From: Cyrtodaria siliqua
Lineage: Eukaryota; Mollusca; Bivalvia; Adapedonta; Hiatellidae
Length of the DNA: 64,000 bases
Direction: 5' to 3'
Assembly: GCA_037043455.1 (NCBI GenBank)
Contig: JAWPHD010002647.1
Coordinates: 183,352 to 247,351, forward strand
Part shown: positions 41,739-53,439 of the stretch, one piece after another
Position numbering within the stretch: position 1 is the first letter of the stretch
Layout of the letters: each line of letters starts with the position of its first letter
The notes under the pieces: generated by a model
The model's database searches: none
What the model saw: the letters and a program-made list of their open reading frames with translations, nothing else
Told to the model about the DNA's origin: nothing
Position numbers and translations under genes: made by a program

Positions 41739-41890
41739 CAAGTCATGCATTGACCTACCTCACAGTTTACAGCAATACATTAACCAAATTCATAGTTTCA
41801 AGTCACATGTTAACCTAACTCACGGTTTCAAACCATACAACGACCTAACTCACAGTTTCTAGTCATACATCAACCAAACACACAGTTTCA

Positions 41891-42516
41891 AAAGAAATAT
41901 AAAAAGATCGGACAGGGAAAGTAGCATTCAAGGTGGACAGTCAACCACAAAACACAGAAACAAACACGCAAACAGACAAACAGGCAAAAGCAATAATAAA
42001 TGCAAACGACATCACAAACACAAAAGGGTTGACAATAGGGCTACCGCCTTGGAACGGTCAGTGGCAAAGTAGGCCAAATACAAATACAAATACATGGCAT
42101 TTATATAGCGCAAAAATTATAAAATATTCTATTGCGCTTCACAATTACATAACACACATTTAGTTAAAAAGAATAAACATGTTACACACGTACATGTATA
42201 TCATACTATATAATTATATACACACATAAAACATATACATTCAAAATATAAACAGGATTCTAGAACTTAAGATTTAGACCTATATATATATATATCAATG
42301 CTGTTTTATATCATTGCAGATATGTTGTATTTAACAAGAGCACAGTCATTGTTAATGAAACTGACTATACAAATGTGTTTTCAGTTTTGATCTAAAGCTG
42401 GCTTCAGACTGAATGGCTTTCAGATAACTAGGTAGATCGTTCCACCATTTGGGACCAACGACGGCCACTGGGGGTTTAAACCGGTTCTAAAGCTCACACT
42501 TACCCTACTGTCATCA
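41891..42516 (-). mobile_element. Naiad 3' tail (N6) interrupted by a CR1/L2-type LINE
   Basis: The tail starts after satellite cacagtttcaaaa at 41,891. It is split by a minus-strand LINE (42,077-42,462) and resumes ctgggggtttaaaccggttc to 42,516. The pentamer ggcca flanks the LINE (42,072-42,076 and 42,463-42,467). Confidence 0.82.
42077..42462 (-). mobile_element. CR1/L2-type LINE 3' end, second copy, ggcca target duplication
   Basis: The reverse complement matches 32,290-32,675: C-terminal coding end plus 3' UTR, with the tail as aaatacaaatacaaatac at the left. Both copies in the window landed in Naiad DNA. Confidence 0.85.
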
Positions 42517-42529
42517 CAATGGAATATCA

Positions 42530-42715
42530 ATATGGTAACACTGAGTCTTGTTCGACTTGCATGCCATCTTTTGGTGCAACCTAGAACCTGTTTTAACAAT
42601 CTCTCAGAGACCTTTTGGCTGTTGTTTTAATTGCTTGTTTTTGTTTTGAATGCTAGCTTCATTTCCTGTTCTACCTATATTCGGACTAAGCAGTAAACAT
42701 ATATTTATTTTTTTA
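42530..42715 (+). mobile_element. Old Naiad 3' tail relic
   Basis: Degraded match to the 3' UTR (gtgcaacctagaacctgttt, ccttttggctgttg), ending near tcctgttctacctat. Older subfamily. Confidence 0.45.
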
Positions 42716-42984
42716 AATAAATATGATAAATGTATAGCAATACAATTTGACTATTGATATCATACTGCATATAATCACCAAATTGATGAGTAATGTTTCG
42801 GATGTTTATTGAGTGTTTAACACTATTGTCATCCTGCATTATCATTCGTATGGGTCACATCGTACAGAGAGTATAACTTTCTTAAATATTGTGTATTGCA
42901 GACGATGAACTCAGTGTAATTTCGATCATTGTTTTCCAGATCCAGGTCAGTCAGATGTCCATTATTCATTTTTTCTATTTATTT
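42716..42984. other. AT-rich spacer
   Basis: No gene or repeat recognised. Confidence 0.3.
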
Positions 42985-43202
42985 CGAATGTTTGCGTTGT
43001 ACACCTTCGCCTCTCATCGCTGCGTGTTAGAATCCCACTGGTAGCTCGACTTGTAAGTGAGGATGGTGGGAGGTGCACAGTACTGGTTCTACCCAAGAAA
43101 AGTGGGTGGTCTGGTTCTACCACAATGTACCGTTATATATAACCGTACATGAGTTGAAAATGACGTAAAACACCATATAAACAAACAAACACAAAACAAA
43201 CA
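42985..43202 (+). mobile_element. tRNA-derived SINE (copy 2)
   Basis: The same family as 20,335-20,578, starting gcgttgtacaccttcgcctc, with B-box-like gtgttagaatccc, core tactggttctacccaagaaa and the tail tgacgtaaaacaccatataa then acaaacaaac. A ~25 bp internal segment is missing relative to copy 1. Confidence 0.7.
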
Positions 43203-43303
43203 ATTTCGAATGTACCACGGTCAATGTTTAATTTACAATGGACAGATATAAATGCTATACTTGCCATATATTAAATTCAAAAGAATACCTCCCTGCAGAT
43301 GGG

Positions 43304-43355
43304 GGCGTCCGTTGCCGAGCGGTCAGTCTCTGACTTGAAATCATTTGCCCCTCAA
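43304..43355 (+). repeat. tRNA 5'-half-like fragment
   Basis: gcgtccgttgccgagcggtcagtctc followed by tgacttgaaatcat resembles the 5' half of a Ser/Leu tRNA (A-box gccgagcggtc, anticodon-arm-like gacttgaaatc). No 3' half or T-arm follows, so it is a fragment or an old SINE head. Confidence 0.35.
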
Positions 43356-43852
43356 ATAATATAAAATAAAAACAAATAAAAAAATAAACGATTGACCCCT
43401 TAATTGAAAATTCTCCGTCTATAATAAAATGACATATGGATTATTCTAAATTGCTCCCTTTTAATTGAATATCGTTTGAAAGTCAAGTAACTGTAATTCA
43501 GCGTTGACATTACATACTTCAAAAAAAATAATTGTGAACGTATTTGTAGTGGTAAGCCTAGTAAAACATGATGTCGGAATAATTTTACTTGGCATATTTT
43601 AGAATTAGGAACATCGAAATCCGTAATATTTCAAGTACTTAACAAAGCCCTATGTACACATTTATATAAGCATTATATATTATTTCTAAGAAGGCGTTTC
43701 GGCTTGAAAGATTTACTATTTGTTCATGCGATCAGAGCAGACGATTCAAACTCCTTATTTTGCAGTTCAACCGTATTTTTAATCAGACGTGAAATACACA
43801 AAACAATGATATTATTATCGACATATTCTAAGGTGGGTATTGAGGACTTTTG
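43356..43852. other. AT-rich spacer before the minisatellite
   Basis: No supported gene. Confidence 0.3.
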
Positions 43853-45289
43853 ACTAGTATACTGTAGCACTACAATTTCCAGACTAAAATACCCCTCTCT
43901 TACCCGAACACACGATGTTCTTATTGACTAGTATACTGTAGCATTACAATTTCCAGACTAAAATACACCTCTCTTACCCGAACACACGATGTTCTTAATG
44001 ACTAGTATACTGTAGCACTACAATTTCCAGACTAAAATACCCCTCTCTTACACGAACACACGATGTTCTTATTGACTAGTATACTGTAGCACTACAATTT
44101 CCAGACTAAAATACACCTCTCTTACCCGAACAGACGATGTTCTTATTGACTAGTTTACTGTAGCACTACAATTTCCAGACTAAAATACACCTCTCTTACC
44201 CGAACACACGATGTTCTTATTGACTAGTATACTGTAGCACTACAATTTCCAGCCTAAAATACACCTCTCTTACCCGAACACACGATGTTCTTATTGACTA
44301 GTATACTGTAGCACTACAATTTCCAGACTAAAATACACCTCTCTTACCCGAACACACGATGTTCTTATTGACTAGTATACTGTAGCACTACAATTTCCAG
44401 ACTGAAATACCACTCTCTTACCCGAACACACAATGTTGTTATTGACTAGTATACTGTAGCATTACAATTTCCAGGCTAACATACACCTCTCTTACCCGAA
44501 CACACGATGTTCTTATTGACTAGTATACTGTAGCACTACACTTTCCAGGCTAAAATACACCTCTCTTACCCGAACACACAATGTTCTTATTGACTAGTAT
44601 ACTGTAGCACTACAATTTCCAGGCTAAATAAACCTCTCTTACCCGAACACACAATGTTCTTATTGACTAGTATACTGTAGCACTACAATTTCCAGGCTAA
44701 AATACACCTCTATTACCAGAACACACAATTTTCTTATTGACTAGTATACTGTAGCATTACAATTTTCAGGCTAAAATACACCTCTCTTACCCGAACACAT
44801 AATGTTCTTATTGACTAGTATACTGTAGCATTACAATTTCCAGGCTAAAATACACCTCTCTTACCCGAACACACCATTTTCTTATTGACTAGTATACTGT
44901 AGCACTACAATTGCCAGGCTAAAATACACCTCTCTTACCCGAACACACAATGTTCTTATTGACTAGTATACTGTAGCACTACAATTTCCAGGCTAAAATA
45001 CACCTCTCTTACCCGAACACATATTGTTCTTATTGACTAGTATACTGTAGCATTACAATTTCCAGGCTAAAATACCACTTTCTTACCCGAACACACGATG
45101 TTCTTATTGACTAGTATACTGTAGCACTACAATTTCCAGGCTAAAATACCACTCTCTTACCCGACCACACGATGTTCTTATTGACTAGTATACTGTAGCA
45201 TTACAATTTCCAGGCTAAAATACCACTCTCTTACCCGAACACACGATGTTCTTATTGACTAGTATACTGTAGCACTACAATTTCTAATG
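43853..45289. repeat. Minisatellite, 74 bp unit, about 19 copies
   Basis: The unit begins tattgactagtatactgtag and continues cactacaatttccaggctaa and aatacacctctcttacccga with acacacgatgttct. Copies are highly alike. Variants alternate between ccagacta (first half) and ccaggcta (second half), showing spread of a variant along the array. The unit length is not a multiple of three and no ORF is formed. Confidence 0.95.
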
Positions 45290-45770
45290 ATATCTATCCT
45301 GAAGTACTGTCGCTTCTTTTCTTGATTTACATCTTCCTATTTAAAATGGTAAACTAATTAGTATAATTTATGACAAGGGAGGTTATTTTTATCTTTATAT
45401 TGTTAATTATCCCCATCACACGTTGATGGGGATGTTCCCCGAGCTTTTTTTAAGGGGTCTATGTTTCTAAACTTATTCGTTTTTTCTAGAGCTTGTAGTC
45501 ATGATGAGGATACACTGTCCTGTTTTACTGGGATGGCAATATGGTCACAAGGTTTGTGCATCCTAGTTTAAACCTAGTTTAAACCCCAGCGGTCTTTTTA
45601 TGCTACTGACAGTTTCTAGGAGGTAGCCCTATTGTAAACTCTTCTATGTTTGTGATCTCATAGCTTGCCTTTTATTAATCTGTGCAGTTGTTTGTTGTTT
45701 TTGTGCGTGTTTGTGGTTGACTGTGGTCCTTAAATGCTGCATTTCCTGTTCGACTTTTATAACACATGAA
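45290..45770 (+). mobile_element. Old Naiad RT and 3' UTR remnant upstream of the receptor exon
   Basis: 45,290-45,510 is a decayed reverse transcriptase end (the tatgacaaggga ... ttaattatccccatcacacg ... gcttgtagtcatg order matches other copies). 45,511-45,770 is the 3' UTR, ending tcctgttcgacttttata. No open frame remains. Confidence 0.6.
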
Positions 45771-45931
45771 TATGCTATTTATTTAAGGTGTTTATGGACA
45801 TTAAATGCTTGGTTTCCTCAAAATCATATTTATACACACATGAAGGGAATACATTTTTGTCATCCGCGCAATCTAAAGTGATTTTATCAGAAGTTTTAAC
45901 TGTTATGTTGTGTTGTATGTTGTCATTATAG

Positions 45932-46211
45932 AGCAGCAACATAAGGATAGCGGTAGTTATGACATTGATGTTGTTGACAATGATGTTCTTGACAATGATG
46001 ATGTTGATAATGATGTTGATGGCAAAGAAGATAAAAACAATGATGATAATAAATACGTCAATGGAACACACACCAGCAGTGGTAACAATCATAATCCAAT
46101 CATATGGCCGTAAGTTGGAGCTTCAGGAGTGGTAGTTGTGTTTATAATTATTGGACTTGTAATTAAACTGATGGTCATGAGGAAAACTGAAGATAACAGA
46201 GAAACAAGAAG
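45932..46211 (+). CDS. Exon A of an ITIM/ITSM receptor gene: acidic stalk and transmembrane segment
   Basis: This is bounded by an acceptor-like tgttgtcattatag and a donor aga a|gtaagt (gt at 46,212). The frame reads QQHKDSGSYDIDVVDNDVLD, an Asp/Asn-rich low-complexity stalk, then GVVVVFIIIGLVIKLMVMRK, a clear single membrane segment with basic stop-transfer residues. Entry and exit are phase 1, compatible with the phase 1-1 Ig exon at 60.1 kb. Anomaly: an in-frame TAA at 46,107-46,109 precedes the TM segment and overlaps a gtaagt donor (gt at 46,106), so it is either a disabling mutation or an alternative splice site giving a different isoform. Confidence 0.55.
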
Positions 46212-46407
46212 TAAGTTTGTTCCTTCTTCGATTTTCTTTGAAGTATTTATTGGTTAAACATACGAAACTTTATTCTATAGATTCGATGAAATTCGCATGT
46301 TGGTATACATAGCGCAGCCACATTTTATTTAGTAACAACTACATCTTCTTGCAAATGCCATTAATTGTAACGAGTTAATATTTTTAAAAAAGTAATTTGA
46401 ATTGCCA

Positions 46408-47190
46408 GGGAAAGTAGCATTCAAGGAGGACAGTCAACCACAAAACACAGAAACAAACATGCAAACAGACAAACAAGAAGGCAAAGTAATAATACAAGTA
46501 AACGACATCACAAACCAAAAAGGGTTGACAATAGGGCTACCGCCTTGAAACGGTCAGTGGCAAAGTAGGCCACTGGGGGTTTAAACCGGATCTAGGGTGC
46601 ACCAAACCTCACACTTACCCTACTGTCATCCCATTAAACAGGACAGTGTAAATAAAGAAATGTCCGCCATGATCTAATCTCTAACCAACAAGGCAGCATA
46701 AATAGGCAATATAAGTAAAACACAAATATGCTCGTGTAAATATAATACAAAAAAAATACAACAGACTAGAAAGCCACAATGACTTGGCAGAAGCCAGAGC
46801 AGTAAGAGAATAAACCATTAAGGGCACGACAAGAAAGATCATAGACAAACATCAAACGCCACCGTTCCAATGGGTTTTAGGTAGGCGTCATCATAGGGTC
46901 CACAGCCTGTCCGGTCATCGTACAATTAAAGAGGAAAGGATAGTGACGAACTGTAAAAGGGTCCACAATTGTCAATCCTTGTGTGTTTGTGATATCGTTT
47001 GCATTTATTATTGCTTTTGCCTTCTTGTTTGTCTATTTGCGTGTTTGTTTCTGTGTTTTGTGGTTGAATGTCCTCCTTGAATGCTACTTTCCCTGTCCGA
47101 TCTTTTTATATTTCTTTTAAACGGCAGTAAGACAAGAAGTTAAAAGTTTGGAGATGTTTGTTGTGGTGCAGGCACTAGAATTAGAAATAT
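46408..47190. mobile_element. Inverted Naiad pair (N7) inside the receptor intron
   Basis: 46,408-46,965 is a minus-strand Naiad 3' UTR through the SECIS-like hairpin (46,850-46,894) to the last coding bases. 46,966-47,117 is a plus-strand 3' tail ending gatctttttatatttctttt. 47,118-47,190 is a minus-strand reverse transcriptase scrap (the SSACTTTNISKLLTSCLTAV region). Head-to-head composites are typical of Penelope-like integration. It lies between exons A and B. Confidence 0.8.
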
Positions 47191-47667
47191 ATTGACTTGA
47201 GTTAAACGTGTGTGCTGATAGTTATTTCAGTTTATCTTGAGAGTGAAAACATGCTCTGAAATTTTGTTTACAAATTTTCCTGAGATGTCAGTAAGCATGG
47301 TACTTCTTTCAAATTGTTTATAGATGTTATTAAGCAAAATACGATATTTTGTTTCAAATTGACCTGTGTTGCCAATACGCAAGATGTCAATTTGTGTTAC
47401 TTGACTATAGATGAAAATACTCTTACAGTTTACATGTAAAGGTATTCATCATTCTGTTTCATATACCATGCATGTATTGCATTTTGGTGAGGCGTCTCCT
47501 CTATATTAGTCTAGCCTTTGTATTATTCAGTAATAAATAAGTAGTTAAAGTATTGGCATCCATTTATCGTTTTCCATTTGTTATCATACTTTGCTAACAA
47601 TGTTGTGAATGACACTTGTATTATGTTTATGCAACTTTTTTGCCGAAATCACAACGTCTAACTAAAG

Positions 47668-47846
47668 CCAATGGTGCCTCTGCTGATCCTGCCTGTCAAC
47701 ATGGTATTGGAAAGTTTGACCAAAATGACGGGTCAGATGGCTCTATATACGAACATGATGAAACAACATTTGCAGTACATAACGACAGTTATGCGTGCGA
47801 TATTCCTGCCTCACTTCAACAATCAGTGCTCGCTTATAAACAAGAG
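47668..47846 (+). CDS. Exon B of the ITIM/ITSM receptor gene: cytoplasmic segment
   Basis: A 179 bp exon starts after acceptor aactaaag (phase 1, matching exon A) and ends at gag|gtatat (gt at 47,847) in phase 0. It encodes NGASADPACQHGIGKFDQND...SIYEHDETTFAVHNDSYACD and ends LAYKQE. It is hydrophilic, with several tyrosines and no membrane segment, consistent with the intracellular tail. The phase agreement on both sides is the main support. The open frame past 47,846 to 47,990 is taken as intron read-through. Confidence 0.55.
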
Positions 47847-48182
47847 GTATATATAATGAATGCGCAAGAATTGCTCATGAAGAAAACCAGTTGTAACGTG
47901 TTCATGATTGTTTTTCGACAATGTTCAAAGATACAGTGTAATGCAACTTTACAAGGTAGCGCATTATTAAATTGGCTAGTGTCGCCGTAAAATAAAAACA
48001 GACCGTAAAACCATATATATACGGTCCCAGATTGAAAAGTCCGATTTTCTCTATTTCTATTTTAAATGTATGTAAATAAAACAATAAAATAAATTATATA
48101 AATACTTGCTGTCTTTGTTTATATAACGGGATATAATTGAATATATGTTTATATACTTTCAGTGTTATTATTTTTATTTCAG

Positions 48183-48338
48183 AAATCAAAGGGACTCAGC
48201 AAAGAGCTCGTATACGCTGACCTTGACATCCAACCATCAGGATCAAGTATACGACCGCGGGTGGATTCTCCGACAGAGTATGTCAGCATTGACTTTACAA
48301 AGACAGTTTTGACGGTTGGCCGTGATTCACCGACATAG
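48183..48338 (+). CDS. Exon C (last) of the receptor gene: ITIM and ITSM-like motifs
   Basis: It starts after the acceptor tttatttcag (ag at 48,181-48,182) in phase 0 and ends at TAG 48,336-48,338. It reads KSKGLSKELVYADLDIQPSG then SPTEYVSIDFTKTVLTVG. LVYADL fits the ITIM pattern [SIVL]xYxx[IVL], and TEYVSI fits the ITSM pattern TxYxx[VI]. Such tails recruit SH2-domain phosphatases or adaptors in animal immune receptors. A polyadenylation-like aataaa occurs near 48,447. The ectodomain exons were not found just upstream, which is filled with repeats; they may lie far left or be lost. Confidence 0.65.
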   Translation, partial: KSKGLSKELVYADLDIQPSGSSIRPRVDSPTEYVSIDFTKTVLTVGRDSPT

Positions 48339-48519
48339 ATTATACTGACTCTTCGTGAAGTCTAAAACAGGAATACGTTGTATATAGTTTCATTAAACTT
48401 CAAATATGTTTGTCATTAATAACAATGTTACAAAGGACCGTGTCTTAATAAATATGGTAATAAAAATATGCAAATGTTATTATCGTGGTTTAACACAAGT
48501 TTAGACAAATAAGTTAAAT

Positions 48520-49780
48520 GGCCCGGTCTTTTCTTTTGCCACTGACCGTTACAATGCCGTACCACTAGTGTCAACCCTTTTATGTTCGGTGTGTCGAATA
48601 CTCTTCGAAGTTTGCTTCTATTTATCCTGGTCATAGTTGTAGGTGTTGAATGCGTGTTTCGGTTAACCAAGTTCTGTATATACTGCTTTGTCTGTTCTTC
48701 CTTTTTATACTTACCTTTATTAGTATGCAAACAGTGCTTGGATTTTAAATGAGATATGTGTGTTAGCAATCGCTTTTATTTTATCTTTGCTTTTACGGAT
48801 GCTATATCATAAGCAACAATCAAAATAATAGGGTCATAACTTCTAAGGTAAACGTAACTTTATATGGCGGGGATTTCTTTATTTACACGCTCCCGTTTTA
48901 TTGGGTTGACGGTAGGGTAAGTGTGAGGTTCGGTGCACCCTTGAACCAGGTTTAAACTCCCAGCGGCCTTTTTTGCCACTGTCCGTTCCAAGGCGGTAGC
49001 CCTATTGTCAACCCTTTTGTGTTTTTAAAGTCTTATTTGGCCTTTTATTTATCTTTAAATTTGTTCTTGTTTATGTGTGTGTTTGTGGTTTACGGTCGTC
49101 CTTGAATGCTGTTTTTGTTCACCCTTATATACATATATATATATATATAGTTTAGCTATGTGTTGGTAGTTTTGATTATTTTTGAAGATATAATGCGATA
49201 ATTTTGCTTCATTGTTCTTAAGAGAAACTAATTTCATACTTGTGTTCCATAAAAATGTTTAACGTTACACATTGTTTTTGCAACTATACGAAAATGACGT
49301 TGTTCGTCGTGAAGACATATTGTGATGACATGTTTCAGGAGTACTAAGACAATCTGGGACTTTATGAATATCTGAAACGAAAATACAATGGTTCTAATAC
49401 TTCAAACAATATCACTCAAGTATCCTGATTAACTAGTTAGCTAATTGAACGTATGCAATCAATCAAACTACATTGCACTAGAACCTCGTTAAAACCCCAG
49501 AGACCATTTTTGCCACTGTCCGTTCAAAGGCGGGAGCCTATTGTCAACACGTTTTGTGTTTGTGACACCATATGCCTTTAGAACCTGGTTTAAACCTCCA
49601 GCGGCCTTTTTTGCCACTGACTGTTCCAAGGTGCTAGCCCTATTATCAGCCAGTTTAGTGTTTGTGACGTCATATGCCTTTATTAACAGTGCTATTCGTG
49701 TTTGCCGTTTTGTGTGTTTTCGGGTTTACTGTGTTCTGTGACAGCTGCAGTTCCTGTTCGACTTTTATACTTATTTCTAT
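48520..49780 (+). mobile_element. Cluster of old Naiad 3' tails downstream of the receptor gene
   Basis: Degraded 3' UTR copies lie at about 48,520-48,720, 48,862-49,115, 49,480-49,560 and 49,565-49,775. They are recognised by ttgccactgnccgttncaag, ggtagccctattgtcaaccc and tcctgttcgacttttat. All are plus-oriented and more diverged than the 30-42 kb copies, so they represent an earlier burst. Confidence 0.6.
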
Positions 49781-52700
49781 TAATGAATATTGCTTAAGCA
49801 AGAAACCATAATTTAATATGATACAGCTACATAGACTCTTTTCAAATAATGTTAAGATATTTGAGTAAACTGTAATTTGTAAGCATGATTTTGGCTTAAA
49901 TATAAAAAGGTATGATATTCTGGAATTCGTATTTACATATAATATATGTGTTGCTTTAATTGCATTTTAGTTTGTATGTTTATGTATGCACCCATGTTAA
50001 CAATAGTTAGTTATTCGGTTATTTTGTCACTTTTTACATAAATGTATGACTTATTTCTATTAGTTATGCTAGCATAATTATACGCTTCGTCACAATAAAA
50101 TAAAATGTCTTAAAGATGGTTTAGTTCTTTATTAATTGAAACCACATTGAAGCGTTTTATATCCTGATATTAGAAAGTGTTTAAAACAACATCTATTTCA
50201 GAACTGTTTTCCCCCACAAATATATTAAACCTGAATAGTGTTTGTATACATGTGACTATAGCCTATGTTTTGTGATGATGTTGCCATATATAAAGCAGAA
50301 ATTATCATTGCTAGGCCCATACCCATTGTATTATATTTATAATTATTTGATAAATTCTGTTGAACAAAATTAAGTTCGAACAAACTACAATTTTTTATTG
50401 CGCATGCATCCATTATGTTTCAATAGAAATTTGGGCCAAACGCATCCAGTGTGTCTCACTGGAGAATGGCTATTTCACTGTCTGACAATACACTGACGGT
50501 AGTCTCTCTTGCAATTGTGTATCGTTATCATTCTCCCAAGACACGTCAATGTTGGTAATAAAACGACGGGGCTAACGATCTGTGCTATTTAAAACCGAAT
50601 AAATGCCGATAAAAGTACCAATTATTTCTTTAAAAAAAATACGTTCCCTGTACCTTCATTTTATTTTCGAGGTCGGTTTTAAAATAGATACTTATTTTAG
50701 GGGAAGTTGTCACCTCTATTACTGCTGCAAGTATCAACAATGCAACGAACAATGCAGGGCAATTCGTTTCATAATGCTGCTTTACACTTTACCCGAAACA
50801 CTGGTAAATCACAAATATTAAATATATTTACAACATATACACACAATACACACATTTGTTGAAACAATATTATAAATATATGGCAAAAACATATTTAGCA
50901 AATTTATGATATATTATAGGAACAAAGCACAATGATTTCAAACGATAAGCTTCAAAATATTAATTATAACAAAAGTACTGGTATGTATCTGTGGATATAC
51001 AACATACAAGCTAATCCACAACAAGACAATATAAGTTGTATGTAAATGCATAATTTAAACAGCTTATGTTGATCCCGTGATTAGACAATATGCACAGTAT
51101 ATGAGGTGATATTTTTTTCACTAGAGCAGAACATGTAAATAAAAAGATATATTGCGAAAATGGTATTTGAAATTGTACAGAATTGCGTTGTAGTACAGTT
51201 AACCCATTAACATGCTTACAATATATATTAATTAATCATAGTTCATGTACAGGTAGATACAACAGGAATGAAGCAGTCAGAGATTGCATTGTTCGTCATA
51301 TTGGAAAATATATTCTTCCTCTTATTAAACAAGGACAGTGTGTTGTTAAGTACATATTACGTGTCGTTCATGCCTAACATCACAAAGATTCATTAAACTA
51401 AAACAATTGTTTCATTTATTTTCAGAATGTGTCATGAAGTCTGGTTTTATTCATTCAGATATGATCGTTCGTACGACGAGTAAGACTGGCCTATGGTAAC
51501 GAGTTTGTGTAACCGGAAATGAAACTGCAGTTGTTGTTTTTGTTTGTTTTTTTCATTTGGTACTATTTCGAGAAATTTCAGCCGACCATGCTGTTTTCGT
51601 GAAAGTAAAACATGATATAGGTCTTTTTCGGTTTAAAATTGGACTCTTGCAAAGGGGTGAGATGAAGATTACAGTTTAATTTAACTCAATCAACCCTTTA
51701 TTCTGCCATACATGTATTAATCAGCTTACTGAATTATCTATGACGCAGCAAGTTTGAAGTTATGTGGCTGCATTTTAGGAAATTAGGTAAAACTAGCAAC
51801 AACCTTTATGATACTGTCGTGACCTAGTACAAGTTACAGTTATGTTAGTGTTATAAATACGGTATTTATCGAAATACGCAAAGATCCAGTTCAACAACTC
51901 TTATATGACACAAATGGCTATATATTAAAAGGGTTTTCATAACTATATTAAGGTTACTGAATTAAATATTCGCCAATGTCGAACCAGATGTGATGTAGCA
52001 AAACGTTATACAAAATCTCCGTTCTCAGAAAATAGTATAAAATGTAGTAATGTACAGATTTACATATCTGTGAAATGTTTACTACAATAACACGCAATTG
52101 TTCCATTGTTAGAAATATCCACGTTGTATGTAGAAATAAATGTATATAATAATACACATATACAGAATACTGTTGTTGTATAAGGGGAATAACTCGTGTT
52201 ATGTGCTGAGTCTAACAAGTCTAACACGTTGGGGCAATGAAACCTTGTTGACGAAACATGATCCAGGTTTTCGGCCAATGCAATCAGAGAATTGATGCGT
52301 AATACACAGTATGCATTTGTGGTCCTAGTGTTGCATATTGCTTCAACTCGATTGCTGATCCGTTAATGGTCTGTCTTGCGCCCTAATGTATTGGTACCGC
52401 GATTTGTGCAGAGAAAAGATGGCAGTCAGATTTGCAATTGGTCTGTGTGTTAAACGACAAATTATATATACAGGTTTACGACCATGTTACGAATGAATGA
52501 GACCCTCTGGGACATTTTCGAAATTACGACTCTATGCTTACTCTTTGTGAGCAATAAAAGCAGCTGTACCCTTGACCTGTTTAGTAAACAAACAAGAACG
52601 TTCTTACATGTCTTGTGACCCCACCTTTTCCGGTGAATTTTCAAGTGGAAAATTAGTTTTCTATATGAACATTACACTGCTGCATTATCCATACTTCAGT

Positions 52701-52927
52701 TGAATTTGCAACAAATCATTTCTATGTGACACTTTAACATTGGTGTCTATAAGCAAATAATTAGTGGTTTCATACCTATATTAATCACTTGCCGGTTACA
52801 AATACAATGTTTAACTGTATTTACCACATTCCGGAGAATACCACGATGTCATTGTTCAATAGGAGGAAGTTAATATTACAAAAACAGATAATCTGATGAA
52901 GTCCTTTTGTTTGTGATATCGTATACT
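49781..52927. other. AT-rich intergenic region, nothing recognised
   Basis: There are only short frames without domains or splice context. A weak splice-like ORF at 51,183-51,377 has no supporting homology. It could be intron or intergenic. Confidence 0.35.
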
Positions 52928-52990
52928 TTGAATGAATGAATGAATGGTGTTTTACGGCACGTCGACACATAAATCGGTCATATTGTGTAC
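52928..52990 (-). mobile_element. Extreme 3' end of the I-group LINE
   Basis: gaatgaatgaatgaatggtg followed by ttttacggcacgtcgacaca is the reverse complement of the LINE terminus at 39,740-39,787. Only about 60 bp is present. Confidence 0.7.
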
Positions 52991-53439
52991 TTTGATTCAA
53001 TGTCTCAATGTTATTGTTTCGATTGCGTGTTTTAAGTTTAGATCACACAACATAAAATAGTATAGCCTTAAAGCATTATAGGAATTATACAACACAATCT
53101 AGACGAGTCATCAAGTGTTCCAGACTAAATTATTTCATTAACAAAAGTAGATATACAAGTCGAACAGGATATGCAGTATTCAAAGACCACACGAAGGTTG
53201 TCTGTCTTTGGTAGTTCGCAACTATTTCTCCCTATATATAATTCTGCTTTACGAACGTGAATCTCTTACGAGATCCCAAATTTCGAAAGTTGCCGTAGTG
53301 AGTTCAAATTATCTCCCTTTAATATATTTACTGAATTCCCAGAATCCCCAAAATCCGACACCTTTCATTGTCACTGTCTTAATATAGCGGTGTGTGGTTG
53401 AATGCTTAAATGCGATCTTACTCATATGAGCTATATTTG

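Larger units (their letters stand above)
39194..41890. repeat. 30 bp satellite array (third block) with many insertions
   Basis: The same satellite continues, broken by an I-group LINE 3' UTR (39,569-39,787), two short Naiad tails (40,229-40,366 and 40,416-40,548) and two element X copies (40,724-41,042 and 41,165-41,738). Satellite units are more diverged here than in the first block. Confidence 0.9.

Noticed and set aside
47902..48084. Minus-strand ORF between receptor exons B and C
   Set aside because: No homology; lies in the proposed intron.
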